DNA of 64,000 nt from an uncultured Bacillota bacterium (GTDB taxonomy: Bacteria > Bacillota_I > Bacilli_A > RF39 > UBA660), in contig CAMBIR010000002.1 in assembly GCA_945867665.1 (NCBI GenBank), positions 136,625 to 200,624 on the forward strand. Direction: 5' to 3'. Every line of letters begins with the position of its first letter. Positions within the stretch are counted from its first letter, which is position 1. Shown one piece after another: positions 43,653 to 53,425 of the stretch. The notes beneath the pieces are model-generated. The model did no database searches. It worked only from the letters and a program-made list of their open reading frames with translations, and had not been told where the DNA came from. Made by a program: the position numbers and the translations under genes.

Positions 43653-45512
43653 ATGGAAGAAAATGAAAAGTTAAATAGCCGGGAAATAAAAAAATATATT
43701 ATGGATGTTTCTCAAGATTTAGAAGAATTAATTGAGTATTTAGAAATTGATTATCAAAGTACTGCTGAGGGAGTTTTTAATGCTATTTTTACTCTGATGC
43801 GGCATTATGAACAAAATAAGAGTAGGGTTGATTATTTGATTGACTTGATAAAATCAACGGTTTCTTTAAAATCAAGTGAGGAAGTAAAATGTTTATCGGG
43901 TATGATTATTGATTTAAATAATAAAATAGAAAATTGGAAATTAAAAGATAAGATTAAAGTTAAGGAACCTTTAGAAAAAATTCAAGAGATTTTATTAGAG
44001 GTAGATAGGACTCTTTCGGATAAAATTAAAAATAAGAAAATAAAATACTTATCTTTTCTTATCTTTGAAGAGAGAAATATTTATTTAATTGAGAATACTT
44101 TGCAAGAGAGTAGTGGTATTTTACATCATAGAGATAGTAATGGAGATAATATTTTTACGATTATTTTAAAAAAATATCTTTTATTAGAAGAAAAAAATAC
44201 GGAAGATATTGAGTATTATTATCATATTATTATGTTATTTATGAATAGTAAATATCGAAGAGAGATTGTAAGGGAAAAAGAGAATTATTTGCATTTAATT
44301 CAGCAGTCTAAGTTATATTATAAGGAACATATTATTAGAGTGTTAGAGCTGTTTAATCCTAATTTTAGTATAACTTTAGATAAGTTAGAAGAAAGATATC
44401 ATGTATCTTTTTCCTTTCCTCCTTCAATTTTAGATGAGATAAAGACGTTTCAGATGAATAATATGGGAAGAGTTAATTTTTTGAATCAAGATTGTATTAC
44501 AATTGATGGGGAGAATTCTCTTTGCCTAGATGATGCGGTTTTTTTGGAAAAAAATTTGGATGGAACTTATACTTTATATGTTCATATTATGGATATTCCA
44601 TCATTTGTTCCAATTCATTCTATTACAGATTTAGAAGCTAGGAAAAGAGCGGAAACTTTATATCTTAAGGGGAGAAAATTAACTTTATATCCAGAATATA
44701 TTTGTGATGTTGTTTGTTCTCTTTTAGCAAATAATCATCGAAATGTAATTACTTCGATTTTTCATTTGGATAGTGATTTTCATGTAATTGAAGATGAATT
44801 TTTGATGGTTCCTGGAAAAATTCAAGTAAGAAATAATTTAACTTATCATGATGCTGATATGATAATTAGAAATGAAAATACTGCTATTGGGAATCAATTA
44901 AGAAATCTTTCTAATTTTGCTTATGTAAGTAAAAATGGAAACACTATTCGTAGACAGTATCGAGAGTATCAAAATATTTTTGTTTTTGATCCTAATCATG
45001 AGTCACTTAAAATGGATGTTTCTCCATCGGCTAGTATTGTTCATGAACTTATGGTTTTGACAAACTATAAAGCGGCTAAATATGCTAAAGATAATGGATA
45101 TCCTTTTATTTATCGTGAAATTGATTTGCCAAGTGATGTATTTTTGAGAGAACAAATTAGCAGAATAAAAACTTTAGAGCCTAATTTTTTAAGTGAAAAA
45201 GAATTATTACAAAGATTTAGAGAAGGATATACAAGAGGAATATATACAGAAGAGCCAAAATATCATCGAGGACAAAATACAGAATGTTATTCTCATTTTA
45301 CTAGTCCAGGAAGAAGATATGCGGATGGATTTAATCAATACATTTTTCATGATTTAGTCGTTAGAAAAAATTTAAGTGATGCTAATGTTTATAAGTGGGA
45401 ATATTTAGTAAAAGAAGTGGTTTATCATTTAAATAAAAAAAGACAAGAAAATGAAATGTTTGCTAGTCATTATAATTATTTAGCCAGTAAAAATTTAATT
45501 AGAAAGAAGTAG
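43653..45512 (+). CDS. divergent RNB-domain (ribonuclease II-like) protein
   Basis: This protein of about 619 residues has a helical N-terminal region of some 250 residues with no cold-shock signature, followed by an RNB catalytic core. The metal motif reads TIDGENSLCLDDAV: D285, D293 and D294 remain, but the second Asp of RNase II/R (D in TKDIDDA) is Cys291. The RNA-clamp motif is HFTSPGRRYADG instead of HFTSPIRRYPDL. There is no C-terminal S1 domain. It could be a weakened nuclease or an RNA-binding regulator. ATG 43653 has GGGGG 6 nt upstream; ATG 43647 has none. A true rnr is at 28404. Confidence 0.7.
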   Translation: MEENEKLNSREIKKYIMDVSQDLEELIEYLEIDYQSTAEGVFNAIFTLMRHYEQNKSRVDYLIDLIKSTVSLKSSEEVKCLSGMIIDLNNKIENWKLKDKIKVKEPLEKIQEILLEVDRTLSDKIKNKKIKYLSFLIFEERNIYLIENTLQESSGILHHRDSNGDNIFTIILKKYLLLEEKNTEDIEYYYHIIMLFMNSKYRREIVREKENYLHLIQQSKLYYKEHIIRVLELFNPNFSITLDKLEERYHVSFSFPPSILDEIKTFQMNNMGRVNFLNQDCITIDGENSLCLDDAVFLEKNLDGTYTLYVHIMDIPSFVPIHSITDLEARKRAETLYLKGRKLTLYPEYICDVVCSLLANNHRNVITSIFHLDSDFHVIEDEFLMVPGKIQVRNNLTYHDADMIIRNENTAIGNQLRNLSNFAYVSKNGNTIRRQYREYQNIFVFDPNHESLKMDVSPSASIVHELMVLTNYKAAKYAKDNGYPFIYREIDLPSDVFLREQISRIKTLEPNFLSEKELLQRFREGYTRGIYTEEPKYHRGQNTECYSHFTSPGRRYADGFNQYIFHDLVVRKNLSDANVYKWEYLVKEVVYHLNKKRQENEMFASHYNYLASKNLIRKK

Positions 45513-45526
45513 GAGTTGAGTGTAGG

Positions 45527-46951
45527 ATGAATTTACCAAATATTAAAGAAGCAAGGAAGCGGAGTGAAAAAGAAGTACTTGTTAAAAGAGATGAATATCG
45601 TGTGCCTTTAGAGATGAAAAAACAAGGTGTTGGGAAATATTATTGTATTTATACTTATGGCTGTCAAATGAATGTTCATGATAGTGAAAACATTAAGGCG
45701 ATTATGGAAGAGATGGGCTATTCTTTATTAGAAGAGATGGATGAGGCAGATGTTATTATTTTAAATACTTGTGCTATTAGGGAAAATGCGCATAATAAGG
45801 TTCATGGAATGCTTGGAAGAATTAAGCATTTAAAGGAAACGAAAGAAGGGGTTATTACTGTTTTTTGTGGTTGCATGGCTCAAGAAGAGGGAATTGCTTT
45901 AGAATTAAAAGAAAAGTTTCCTTGGGTAGATATTGTTATGGGGACACATAATTTTCATAAGTTGCCTTTTTATCTTGAAAATACTTTAAAGACTAAAAAG
46001 CAAGAGATGGAAGTGTTTTCTGTTGAAGGAGATGTTATAGAAGGAATTCCTGTTAAGAGAGATTCTCGATATAAAGCTTGGATTAATATTATGTATGGAT
46101 GTGATAAATTTTGTACTTATTGTATTGTTCCTTATACAAGAGGGCGCCAAAGAAGTCGATTACCAGAGGATATTTTAAGAGAGGTTAATGATTTAGTTTC
46201 GGATGGATATTTAGAAGTTACTTTACTTGGACAAAATGTTAATGCTTATGGAAAAGATTTGGATTTAGGATATGGAATGGCTGATTTACTTCGTGATGTT
46301 GCGAAAACGGGAATAGAGAGAGTTCGGTTTGTTACTTCTCATCCTTGGGATTTTACGGATGAAATGATTGAGGTAATTGCTCTATATAAGAATATTATGC
46401 CTTATATTCACTTACCACTTCAAAGTGGTTCTACTAGAATTTTAGAGAAGATGGGGAGAAAATATACTAGGGATGAGTATCGAAGATTATTCTATAAGAT
46501 AAAAGAAATGATACCTAATGTTGCGATTACAACAGATATTATTGTTGGTTTTCCTGGAGAGACGGAAGAGGAATTTATGGAAACACTAGATTTGGTGGAT
46601 GAGTTAAAATATGATTTGGCGTATACTTTTATTTATTCTAAAAGAGAAGGAACTCCTGCTAGTTGTTTTGAAGATGATACGAGTGAAGAGGTAAAGAAAG
46701 AAAGATTACAGAGATTAAATGAAAAGATTAATCAATATGCTAGGGAAAATAATGAAAAATATTTAGGAAAAGTAGTAAAAGTTTTGGTTGAGGGTGAAAG
46801 TGACAAACCAGGGAAACTTATGGGATATACTGATACGATGAAACTAGTTAATATAGATAATAAGAAAGATGTTATTGGTAAGATTATTGATGTAAAAATT
46901 ACTGAGGCTAAGACTTGGAGTTTGGATGGTGAGGTTGTAGATGGAGAATAA
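45527..46951 (+). CDS. miaB: tRNA-2-methylthio-N6-dimethylallyladenosine synthase MiaB
   Basis: The 474-residue radical-SAM methylthiotransferase has N-terminal cluster residues in YGCQMN, LNTCAIR and FCGCMAQ, the triad CDKFCTYC, and VGFPGETEEEF. A TRAM domain closes the protein. It modifies i6A37. It overlaps ymcA by 11 nt, the same pair as ymcB-ymcA in Bacillus. Confidence 0.95.
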   Translation: MNLPNIKEARKRSEKEVLVKRDEYRVPLEMKKQGVGKYYCIYTYGCQMNVHDSENIKAIMEEMGYSLLEEMDEADVIILNTCAIRENAHNKVHGMLGRIKHLKETKEGVITVFCGCMAQEEGIALELKEKFPWVDIVMGTHNFHKLPFYLENTLKTKKQEMEVFSVEGDVIEGIPVKRDSRYKAWINIMYGCDKFCTYCIVPYTRGRQRSRLPEDILREVNDLVSDGYLEVTLLGQNVNAYGKDLDLGYGMADLLRDVAKTGIERVRFVTSHPWDFTDEMIEVIALYKNIMPYIHLPLQSGSTRILEKMGRKYTRDEYRRLFYKIKEMIPNVAITTDIIVGFPGETEEEFMETLDLVDELKYDLAYTFIYSKREGTPASCFEDDTSEEVKKERLQRLNEKINQYARENNEKYLGKVVKVLVEGESDKPGKLMGYTDTMKLVNIDNKKDVIGKIIDVKITEAKTWSLDGEVVDGE

Positions 46952-47267
46952 GATGGAAGAATTGTTTCAAGCAATTAAAGAATCCAAGGAATATCAAAGT
47001 TATTTAAATATTGGCCAGGTGATTGAAAATGATACTGAGATTAATGACTTGGTAAATGAAATTAAGAAATTACAGAAAAAGTCTGTTGAGTTAGAGTATC
47101 AACATGATAATAGATTTCATGAGGTGGATTTGGTAATTGAAGAGATGGTGGAGAAATTAAATCATCATCCAGTTTATCAAGAATATTTGAGGAAGATGGA
47201 TGAATTTAATGATATTTTGTCAGAATCTAGTCATCAGATTGAAGAATATGTAAATAGTAAGATTTAA
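46941..47267 (+). CDS. ymcA: YlbF/YmcA family protein (RicA-like)
   Basis: The 108-residue helical protein matches Com_YlbF: repeated helices with YQSYLNIGQVIENDTEIN, LQKKSVELE, HPVYQEYLRKMDEFN. In Bacillus YmcA works with YlbF and YaaT, binds Fe-S clusters and steers RNase Y and Spo0A phosphorelay. The presence of Spo0A here fits. ATG 46941 or 46953 is possible. Confidence 0.8.
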   Translation: MENKMEELFQAIKESKEYQSYLNIGQVIENDTEINDLVNEIKKLQKKSVELEYQHDNRFHEVDLVIEEMVEKLNHHPVYQEYLRKMDEFNDILSESSHQIEEYVNSKI

Positions 47268-47280
47268 TTGATTGTTAAAG

Positions 47281-47333
47281 TACTTAATTATTTTATTTTC
47301 ATTATTTAAAGTAAAAATAATTAAGTATTTTTC
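47281..47333 (+). terminator. miaB-ymcA terminator
   Basis: TACTTAATTATTTT and AAAATAATTAAGTA form a 14-bp stem with a 19-nt loop and a following T run. Confidence 0.75.
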
Positions 47334-47376
47334 TTTTGAAAAATGTCAATTTATAAAAAAGTGAATTTGGAACTAA

Positions 47377-47404
47377 TTGACAAAATATCAAAATAGTATA
47401 TAAT
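47377..47404 (+). promoter_or_regulatory. sigma-A promoter of the coiled-coil operon
   Basis: TTGACA (47377-47382), 16 bp, TATAAT (47399-47404), then AGAGGTGG before ATG 47426. Confidence 0.75.
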
Positions 47405-47425
47405 GAAAATAAGAGGTGGTTTAGC

Positions 47426-49186
47426 ATGATAGAGTATGCCAATGAGTCAGTTATTAAATTATTAAAGCAGTATGATATGTTTTCTAGAAGTTTAGAATAT
47501 ACGATGGATATGAAACAAAAAAATGACATATGTGATGAGATGACTAAAATTATACAGAATGTTTTAGAAATAACCAATTCAATTTATGAAGATAAGTTTA
47601 AGAGGGTAGAGCAACGTTCTGTATATTTAATGAGCGAAGAGAGAACGAGACTTTTGGAACTTATTAATTTGGTGAATGAGCGAAGAGCATATGTAAATAA
47701 TCAAGTTGCGAGTAATAAAGAGTTAACTGGTATTGGTATTGATGCTACACCTATTATGGGAGAAGAAAAGTTAGAGGAATATAAGCAACAAGTTAAAATT
47801 ATTGAGCGATATAAAAGTAATATTAAATTAGAAGAAGTTTTGAAAGAAGAAATTAAAAATTTGGATGTTAGTATCAAGAAGGCTAATGATAAGATAAGTA
47901 ATAATCAAAATTTGAATCGTCAATTGGAAGAGAAAATGATTTATATTTTGGGGAATGCAATTAAAAAACTTTCTTTATATGAATTGGTTGACCGAAGAAA
48001 AGAAATTGATTTAGCTTATACTGAACTTGGTTACTCTTTAGAAAAAGCTAAGGAGAATGCTAAGATTGCTCGTCATAATTATTCAGAAGAGATTGTTTTG
48101 GAATGTGATAATATGTTGGCTTCTATTACTTTAGAGTATGAGAGATATAAAGAGAAGAAGTTAATTTTAAACTTGATTGAGATTTATCAGAAGAATGTTA
48201 GTAATTATAAAGAAATGTTAGAAAAGAGAGAAGAAATTAATAATATTTTGATGAATATTACTGATAGTGAACTATATAAAATGGTTGGAAATGAATTAAA
48301 TAAGGAGTATGCTACAATAAAATTAGAACAACAGGATATGGCAACTTTAAAAAGTCTTACTGAAGAAAGAGAAATTAAGAGTGGTAATTTATCTGATATT
48401 ATTGAAGAAAATAATAGTAAAGAATTGAAAGGGTTATTGGCTAACTTATTAGAAAATGAAAAAAAATATCAAGAAAAAATTATTCTTGAAAAGAAAAAAC
48501 AGGAACAAAAAAAATTAGAACAGATTCGTCTTGAAGAGGAGAGAAAACAAAAAGAGATTGCTAGAAGGCAACAAGCTTTAGAAGAAGAGAGAAAAAAAGA
48601 GATTGAAAGACGGACGAAACAGTTGCTTGTTGAGAAAAAAAATCCTATCTTAAATGCAGGAAGTAAGGCTAATTATGAGCAAGAAATGAAGGAGAAAGCA
48701 ACGGATTTTTGTGAGCGAAAAAGTGTAGGATATTCTAAAAAAGATAGTAATACAGTTAAGGAAAAGAAAACTCCACTAAGAAGTTCTTTTAATAAAGAAG
48801 AGAAAATAGGTGGTGCTAGTTTTCAAAGTGGGATGAGTAGGACAAGCCGAGGACAAAAGCTAGAAAGTATTAATTCTTTCAAAGAAACAGAGAAAAGTTC
48901 TTTAAGCAATCAGTTTATGAGAGATTTACCTAAAAATCAAAGTGTTTTAGAAAAAGGTATTCCAGTAATTAAACAAGACAATTTAGAAAATAAAGTAGTT
49001 GCTGCTAAGGGAGTAGATAATGAGCAAGGTACTAAAAAAGTATTTCCTGATATTCCATTAGAAAAGAAAGAAGACATTTTTCCAAGTTTTCCAGAAATCA
49101 ATAAAAGTAATTCTTTCTTTGATGAGAATGAGTTTAAAGATTTAAGTAATTATATGGAAGATAGTGAGAAAAAAAGTTGGTTTTAG
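47426..49186 (+). CDS. large coiled-coil protein A, unknown
   Basis: This 586-residue cytoplasmic protein lacks a signal or membrane segment. Residues 1-330 are helical, with conserved-looking turns (GIGIDATPIMGEEKLEEYK). Residues 345-400 are a continuous Lys/Glu/Gln/Arg coiled coil (EEERKQKEIARRQQALEEE). The last 180 are polar and disordered with short hydrophobic-proline motifs VFPDIPLE, IFPSFPEI and a terminal KKSWF. It starts an operon with a second protein of similar layout. I recognise no family. Scaffolding or cytoskeletal behaviour is inferred from the architecture only. Confidence 0.55.
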   Translation: MIEYANESVIKLLKQYDMFSRSLEYTMDMKQKNDICDEMTKIIQNVLEITNSIYEDKFKRVEQRSVYLMSEERTRLLELINLVNERRAYVNNQVASNKELTGIGIDATPIMGEEKLEEYKQQVKIIERYKSNIKLEEVLKEEIKNLDVSIKKANDKISNNQNLNRQLEEKMIYILGNAIKKLSLYELVDRRKEIDLAYTELGYSLEKAKENAKIARHNYSEEIVLECDNMLASITLEYERYKEKKLILNLIEIYQKNVSNYKEMLEKREEINNILMNITDSELYKMVGNELNKEYATIKLEQQDMATLKSLTEEREIKSGNLSDIIEENNSKELKGLLANLLENEKKYQEKIILEKKKQEQKKLEQIRLEEERKQKEIARRQQALEEERKKEIERRTKQLLVEKKNPILNAGSKANYEQEMKEKATDFCERKSVGYSKKDSNTVKEKKTPLRSSFNKEEKIGGASFQSGMSRTSRGQKLESINSFKETEKSSLSNQFMRDLPKNQSVLEKGIPVIKQDNLENKVVAAKGVDNEQGTKKVFPDIPLEKKEDIFPSFPEINKSNSFFDENEFKDLSNYMEDSEKKSWF

Positions 49187-49210
49187 AGAGAATAAGAAGA
49201 GGTGAGGAAT

Positions 49211-51034
49211 ATGCATGATTGTGTTAGTAGTAATAAAATAAAAGAAAATAAGTACAAAATATTACGAATGAGTTTATTACTTGGAAGAGGGGAAGATCCT
49301 GAAGAGACTTTAACTAATTTTGAAGAAGCTGCTCGTGATATTGATGCGATGAATGATGAAACTTATTTAAAAGATTTAGAGGGAAAATTTTATGATACCC
49401 TTACTTTAGAGGAAGAGGAAAAAAAATTAGCGGTTTTGGTTGATTATATTGGTGGAAGAGTAGAGCAGAGAATTTCCTTGCTTAATGATTTTTCTAATGT
49501 TACTGGTTATGATTTGACGAATTTACCTATGATAAAATATTATGATAAATTAGATGATTATAAAGAAAGATTAAAGTATATTAGAGAATATTTAAGTAAT
49601 ACTGAAGAGATTGGAAAATTAAATCAAAAAATTGAAGAAGCAGAAACAAAATTAAAAGAGGCTTATTTAAGTAAGGCTACGGGGGAAGATTATAATGCCC
49701 GCAATGAAGAAATTCTTTTAAATAAATTTGAAAATATTTTAAAAACGACTGATTTAAAAGATATTAATAAAGATAATATTGAAGAGAAGTTAAAGGAGAC
49801 GATGCTTGCTGTAGAAGATAGTAAGAAATCTTTGGATATTTTTAATAAGTCTTTTGCTACTTTGAGTGGATCGGGAATTAGTTATGAAGAAGAACAAGAA
49901 TATAAATCTTATGTGGATAATGCAAAGGAACTTTATTATACGAATAAGGAGCATGAGTATTTATTAAGAATTTATCAATATTTACTTAAGGTTGAGACTG
50001 AGTATAATGTTATTTTGGAAAAAAGAGAAAATATTAATACTTTGTTACAAGATAGGCTCTCTCAGAGAAAGGAACTTGGAATTCAAGAAAATGATATTTT
50101 AAGTAATTTGTATGATTTAATTGAGAGACAATTTGATGATATTAAACATCAAGAAGATAATATTTCATTGATTGATCGTTTGAATGAGGATATTGAGCAT
50201 TATAAGTCTTCACTTAATGATTTGGAACTTGATAATCAAAAGGTAGAAATTTTGGCTTTACTTAGAGAGTTTTGTTTAATTGATACTTATAGTGATACTT
50301 ATCATGAAAATGGAGATTCTCAAATTGTTGGAGAGAAAAATACTTCGGAAGATTTATCTTTAAAAGATAAAGAGATTACTTTGGATAAAAAGGTAGAAGA
50401 AAAAGTTACAAAAGAATCAGTTCCTAGTTTGAATCAAAATGTTAACGCTAGTGATATTTTTAAAAAAGATGTTTCATTTCCGGAAGTGAAGGTAGAGGAA
50501 GTAGTACCTGATGAGGTAAAAGATAATCAAGTTGTTGCAGTAGAAAATTCTACTAATATTGATTTAGATTATATTCATTCTAAAGCAAGTAAGGTTATGC
50601 AAAGAGTTGGAGAAATGTTGGGAATTAAAGTAAAAGATACAAAGGTTGTTAGTGTTTCTTCGGATAATAAGGTTAAAGAGAATGATATTTTTTCTTCTAA
50701 GGAAGAGAATAAGAAAGATGCTATAATCTCAGAGCAGCCTGGTTTAGAAAAGAAGGAAAGTACTTCTTCAGTTGAAAATCCATTATTTAGTAGTAATGAG
50801 GATTTAAAAAATGATATTTTTGTAAATTCTTCTTCTAAAGTTGACCCAGAAGATAATGATAGTAATTTTTGGTTTGCAAGTGATACTCCAGATGCTTTAA
50901 ATGAGTTACCTGATTTGGATATTCCTGATAAGAAAGATAACAATACTTTTTTTGGAAATAATCAAATGCCTAATTTGAATTTTCCAGATTTAAATTTGAA
51001 CTTTGCTCCAAATGGTGAGGAGGAAGGAAAATGA
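49211..51034 (+). CDS. large coiled-coil protein B, unknown
   Basis: The protein of about 607 residues repeats the layout of protein A: a helical body (residues 20-370) and a 230-residue acidic, Ser/Asn-rich tail. The tail contains motifs VSFPEV, IDLDYIHSKASKVMQRV (a predicted helix), and a C-terminal cluster LNFPDLNLNFAPNG. AGAGGTGAG followed by ATG 49211 sets the start; GTG 49202 is part of that ribosome site. The stop overlaps the small third gene by 4 nt. No family recognised. Confidence 0.55.
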   Translation: MHDCVSSNKIKENKYKILRMSLLLGRGEDPEETLTNFEEAARDIDAMNDETYLKDLEGKFYDTLTLEEEEKKLAVLVDYIGGRVEQRISLLNDFSNVTGYDLTNLPMIKYYDKLDDYKERLKYIREYLSNTEEIGKLNQKIEEAETKLKEAYLSKATGEDYNARNEEILLNKFENILKTTDLKDINKDNIEEKLKETMLAVEDSKKSLDIFNKSFATLSGSGISYEEEQEYKSYVDNAKELYYTNKEHEYLLRIYQYLLKVETEYNVILEKRENINTLLQDRLSQRKELGIQENDILSNLYDLIERQFDDIKHQEDNISLIDRLNEDIEHYKSSLNDLELDNQKVEILALLREFCLIDTYSDTYHENGDSQIVGEKNTSEDLSLKDKEITLDKKVEEKVTKESVPSLNQNVNASDIFKKDVSFPEVKVEEVVPDEVKDNQVVAVENSTNIDLDYIHSKASKVMQRVGEMLGIKVKDTKVVSVSSDNKVKENDIFSSKEENKKDAIISEQPGLEKKESTSSVENPLFSSNEDLKNDIFVNSSSKVDPEDNDSNFWFASDTPDALNELPDLDIPDKKDNNTFFGNNQMPNLNFPDLNLNFAPNGEEEGK

Positions 51035-51282
51035 GGATAGATGTTAATCAAATTGTTACATTAGGAAACAAGGAAAAATACTTAGTTATTTCTCATGTTA
51101 ATTATCAATTAGTAGATTACTATTATATTGCTGAGGTGGAAGAGAATGGTAGAGATATTAAGGATAATTATAAGATTATGAAGTTAACTGAGAATGATGG
51201 TAAGTTATTTTTAGATGAGGTTGTTGGAGAGACCAATTTAAAGACAGTATTGCCTTTATTCGTAAATGATATTGTGAAATAA
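51031..51282 (+). CDS. small protein of the coiled-coil operon
   Basis: The 83-residue beta-rich protein (VNQIVTLGNKEKYLVISHV, YYYIAEVEENG, NLKTVLPLF) resembles short SH3-like or DUF1292-like barrels in length and pattern, but the match is weak. ATGA overlap with protein B indicates coupled translation, so it is a probable partner. It ends the operon at a terminator. Confidence 0.5.
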   Translation: MRIDVNQIVTLGNKEKYLVISHVNYQLVDYYYIAEVEENGRDIKDNYKIMKLTENDGKLFLDEVVGETNLKTVLPLFVNDIVK

Positions 51283-51313
51283 TGTCAAACAATAGATATT
51301 ATTTCTTTTTTTT
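51276..51313 (+). terminator. coiled-coil operon terminator
   Basis: GAAATAAT (51276-51283) and ATTATTTC (51298-51305) form an 8-bp stem followed by eight T. Confidence 0.75.
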
Positions 51314-51360
51314 GATATAATTTACTAGAAGATTTTTTATCAGGAAAGGAAAGTGAATGT

Positions 51361-52308
51361 GTGAAGAAAGTAGTTGTATTAGGTGGAGGTACAGGGCAGT
51401 CTACTTTACTTAAAGGGTTAAAGTTATTTCCAATTGATATTAGTGCTGTTGTTTCTGTTAGTGATGATGGAGTGAGTAGTGGTAGGCTTAGAGAAGAATT
51501 TAATATTATGGCGGTTGGTGATATTAGGAGAGTTATTGTTGCTTTGTCGGAAACAGAGCCATTATTTGAAGAATTATTAAATTATAGCTTTTGTACAACG
51601 AGTGATTTAAATGGACATAAGGTTGGTAATTTATTACTTACGGCATTATGTAATATTACAGGAAATATGCAAGAAGGAATTGAGACGATTGGTAAAGTTT
51701 TAAAGATTAAGGGGAAAGTTTTACCTGTTACATTGGATAGCCCTGTTTTAATTGGTAAGATGGTGGATGGTACGATTGTGAGAGGGGAACACAATATTAC
51801 ACAATCTAAAAAAGATATTCTGGATGTTTATTATGAAAAGGAAGTTAAGGCTAATCCTAAAGTTATTGAAGAGATAGGGAAAGCTGATTTAATATTACTT
51901 AGTATGGGAAGTTTGTATACTAGTATTATTCCTGATTTACTTAGTCCAGAGATTATTAGTGCTATTGATAAGAGTAAGGCTAAAATTATGTATATTGCCA
52001 ATATGATGACACAACCTGGGGAGACGGATGGTTTTAAGGTAAGTGACCATATAAAGGTATTAAATCGTTATCTAGGAGAAAAGAAGATATCGGTTGTGAT
52101 TGCAAATACAGGAGAAATTCCTGATGAAGTTGCTAAGAAATATGCTACTGAGGAACAAAAAGATCCCGTTATTTTTGATAGAGAGAATTTAGGAAATGTT
52201 GAAGTGATTACTAAAGATTATGTTACTGTTGTGCAGAATGTTATTCGCTATAAACCGAATAAATTAGCGTTAGATATTTATGGTTATTTATTGGAACAAG
52301 GAGAATAG
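51361..52308 (+). CDS. yvcK: YvcK/CofD-like gluconeogenesis factor
   Basis: The 315-residue protein belongs to the CofD-like UDP-sugar-binding family: VVVLGGGTGQSTLLKGL, VSVSDDGVSSGRLREEF, NGHKVGNLLLTALC and MYIANMMTQPGETDGF. In Bacillus it is needed for cell shape on gluconeogenic carbon. GTG 51361 follows AGGAAAGG. It precedes whiA by 2 bp, the conserved order, but rapZ/yvcJ is missing upstream. Confidence 0.92.
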   Translation: MKKVVVLGGGTGQSTLLKGLKLFPIDISAVVSVSDDGVSSGRLREEFNIMAVGDIRRVIVALSETEPLFEELLNYSFCTTSDLNGHKVGNLLLTALCNITGNMQEGIETIGKVLKIKGKVLPVTLDSPVLIGKMVDGTIVRGEHNITQSKKDILDVYYEKEVKANPKVIEEIGKADLILLSMGSLYTSIIPDLLSPEIISAIDKSKAKIMYIANMMTQPGETDGFKVSDHIKVLNRYLGEKKISVVIANTGEIPDEVAKKYATEEQKDPVIFDRENLGNVEVITKDYVTVVQNVIRYKPNKLALDIYGYLLEQGE

Positions 52309-52310
52309 GA

Positions 52311-53237
52311 ATGTCATTTACAGCAACGATTAAGGAAGAAATTACGAGAATTGATGAAAATATTGTGGAATCTTTAGCAGAATTATCTTGTATTATTAGA
52401 AATAATGCTTCTATTGATGAAGATATTGTTATTACGGTAGAGAATAATGCTGTTGCGAGAAGAATTTTTCGATTGATTAAGAATATTTATGATGTAACCC
52501 CTATTATTACGGTTCGAAAGAGATATAATTTTAATAATAATTTTAGTTATATTTTAAAAATTAGGCAGAAAGTTAGCTTTATTTTAAAGGATTTATCTAT
52601 TGTTATTGATTCAGTATATCAAAATATTCCTAAGAATTATTTAATTAATGATGATGAGTGTATTCGGGCTTATTTGCGGGGATTATTTATTGCAACGGGA
52701 AGTATTAATGATCCTAAAACTTCGCAGTATCATTTAGAATTTATTGTAGACAATAGAGAGTATGCTGAGTTTATCTCAGAGCTTTTAAATAAGTATCAGT
52801 TAAATAGTAAGGTCATTAAGAGAGAGAAGAATTATATGGTCTATATTAAGGAAGCAGAAAAGATATCTGATTTTCTTAGAATTATTCACGCTTTTTCTGG
52901 AGTTATGTATTTTGAGGATATTAGAATTTATCGGGATCATAAGAATATGACGAATCGTCTTAATAACTGTGAACAGGCAAATATGGATAAGATTTTTTTG
53001 ACAGCGGCTAAGCAACTTCACGATATTGATATTTTAGAAGAGCATGATTTATTTGATGTCCTTGATGAGAAAATATTAGATGTGATTCGATATCGAAGGG
53101 AGTATCCTGAGAGTTCATTGCAGGAACTTAGTGAGATTATGAGTCATGAGTTAGGTTATCTGATTACTAAGTCAGGATTGAACCATCGTTTTAGAAAGAT
53201 TCGGGAAATGGCAAATCAAATTGTGAAACAAAAATAA
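52311..53237 (+). CDS. whiA: WhiA family DNA-binding protein
   Basis: The 308-residue protein has a LAGLIDADG-like N-terminal fold (CIRAYLRGLFIATGSINDP) and a C-terminal helix-turn-helix (ESSLQELSEIMSHELGYLITKSGLNHRFRKI). It affects division and chromosome segregation in Firmicutes and sporulation in actinobacteria. It is coupled to yvcK and followed by the L21 operon. Confidence 0.93.
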   Translation: MSFTATIKEEITRIDENIVESLAELSCIIRNNASIDEDIVITVENNAVARRIFRLIKNIYDVTPIITVRKRYNFNNNFSYILKIRQKVSFILKDLSIVIDSVYQNIPKNYLINDDECIRAYLRGLFIATGSINDPKTSQYHLEFIVDNREYAEFISELLNKYQLNSKVIKREKNYMVYIKEAEKISDFLRIIHAFSGVMYFEDIRIYRDHKNMTNRLNNCEQANMDKIFLTAAKQLHDIDILEEHDLFDVLDEKILDVIRYRREYPESSLQELSEIMSHELGYLITKSGLNHRFRKIREMANQIVKQK

Positions 53238-53277
53238 GTTAGATAAAGAAAGTTAAAGGTTTTAGGAAGATTTTTAT

Positions 53278-53306
53278 TTGACATATTTAGAATATTATGG
53301 TAGAAT
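53278..53306 (+). promoter_or_regulatory. sigma-A promoter of the L21-L27 operon
   Basis: TTGACA (53278-53283), 17 bp, TAGAAT (53301-53306). Confidence 0.8.
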
Positions 53307-53312
53307 TTTAGA

Positions 53313-53425
53313 TGTTTTAAGGACCTCGAGTTGTTTACTCAACCGCACTGAAAAGGTTTTTAAAGTATTACTATACTACCTTTAAGGCGAGTCTTAATCC
53401 AAATATATTTTAAGGAGGTAAGAAG
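53313..53425 (+). ncRNA. ribosomal protein L21 leader
   Basis: About 110 nt of untranslated RNA holds GGACCTCGAGTTG pairing partly with CAACCGC, and AAAGGTTTTTAAAGTA with TACTACCTTTAAGG. It closes near GGCGAGTCTTAATCC before AAGGAGGT. Position and size match the Firmicutes L21 leader, thought to bind L21 or an operon product for autoregulation. Confidence 0.7.
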
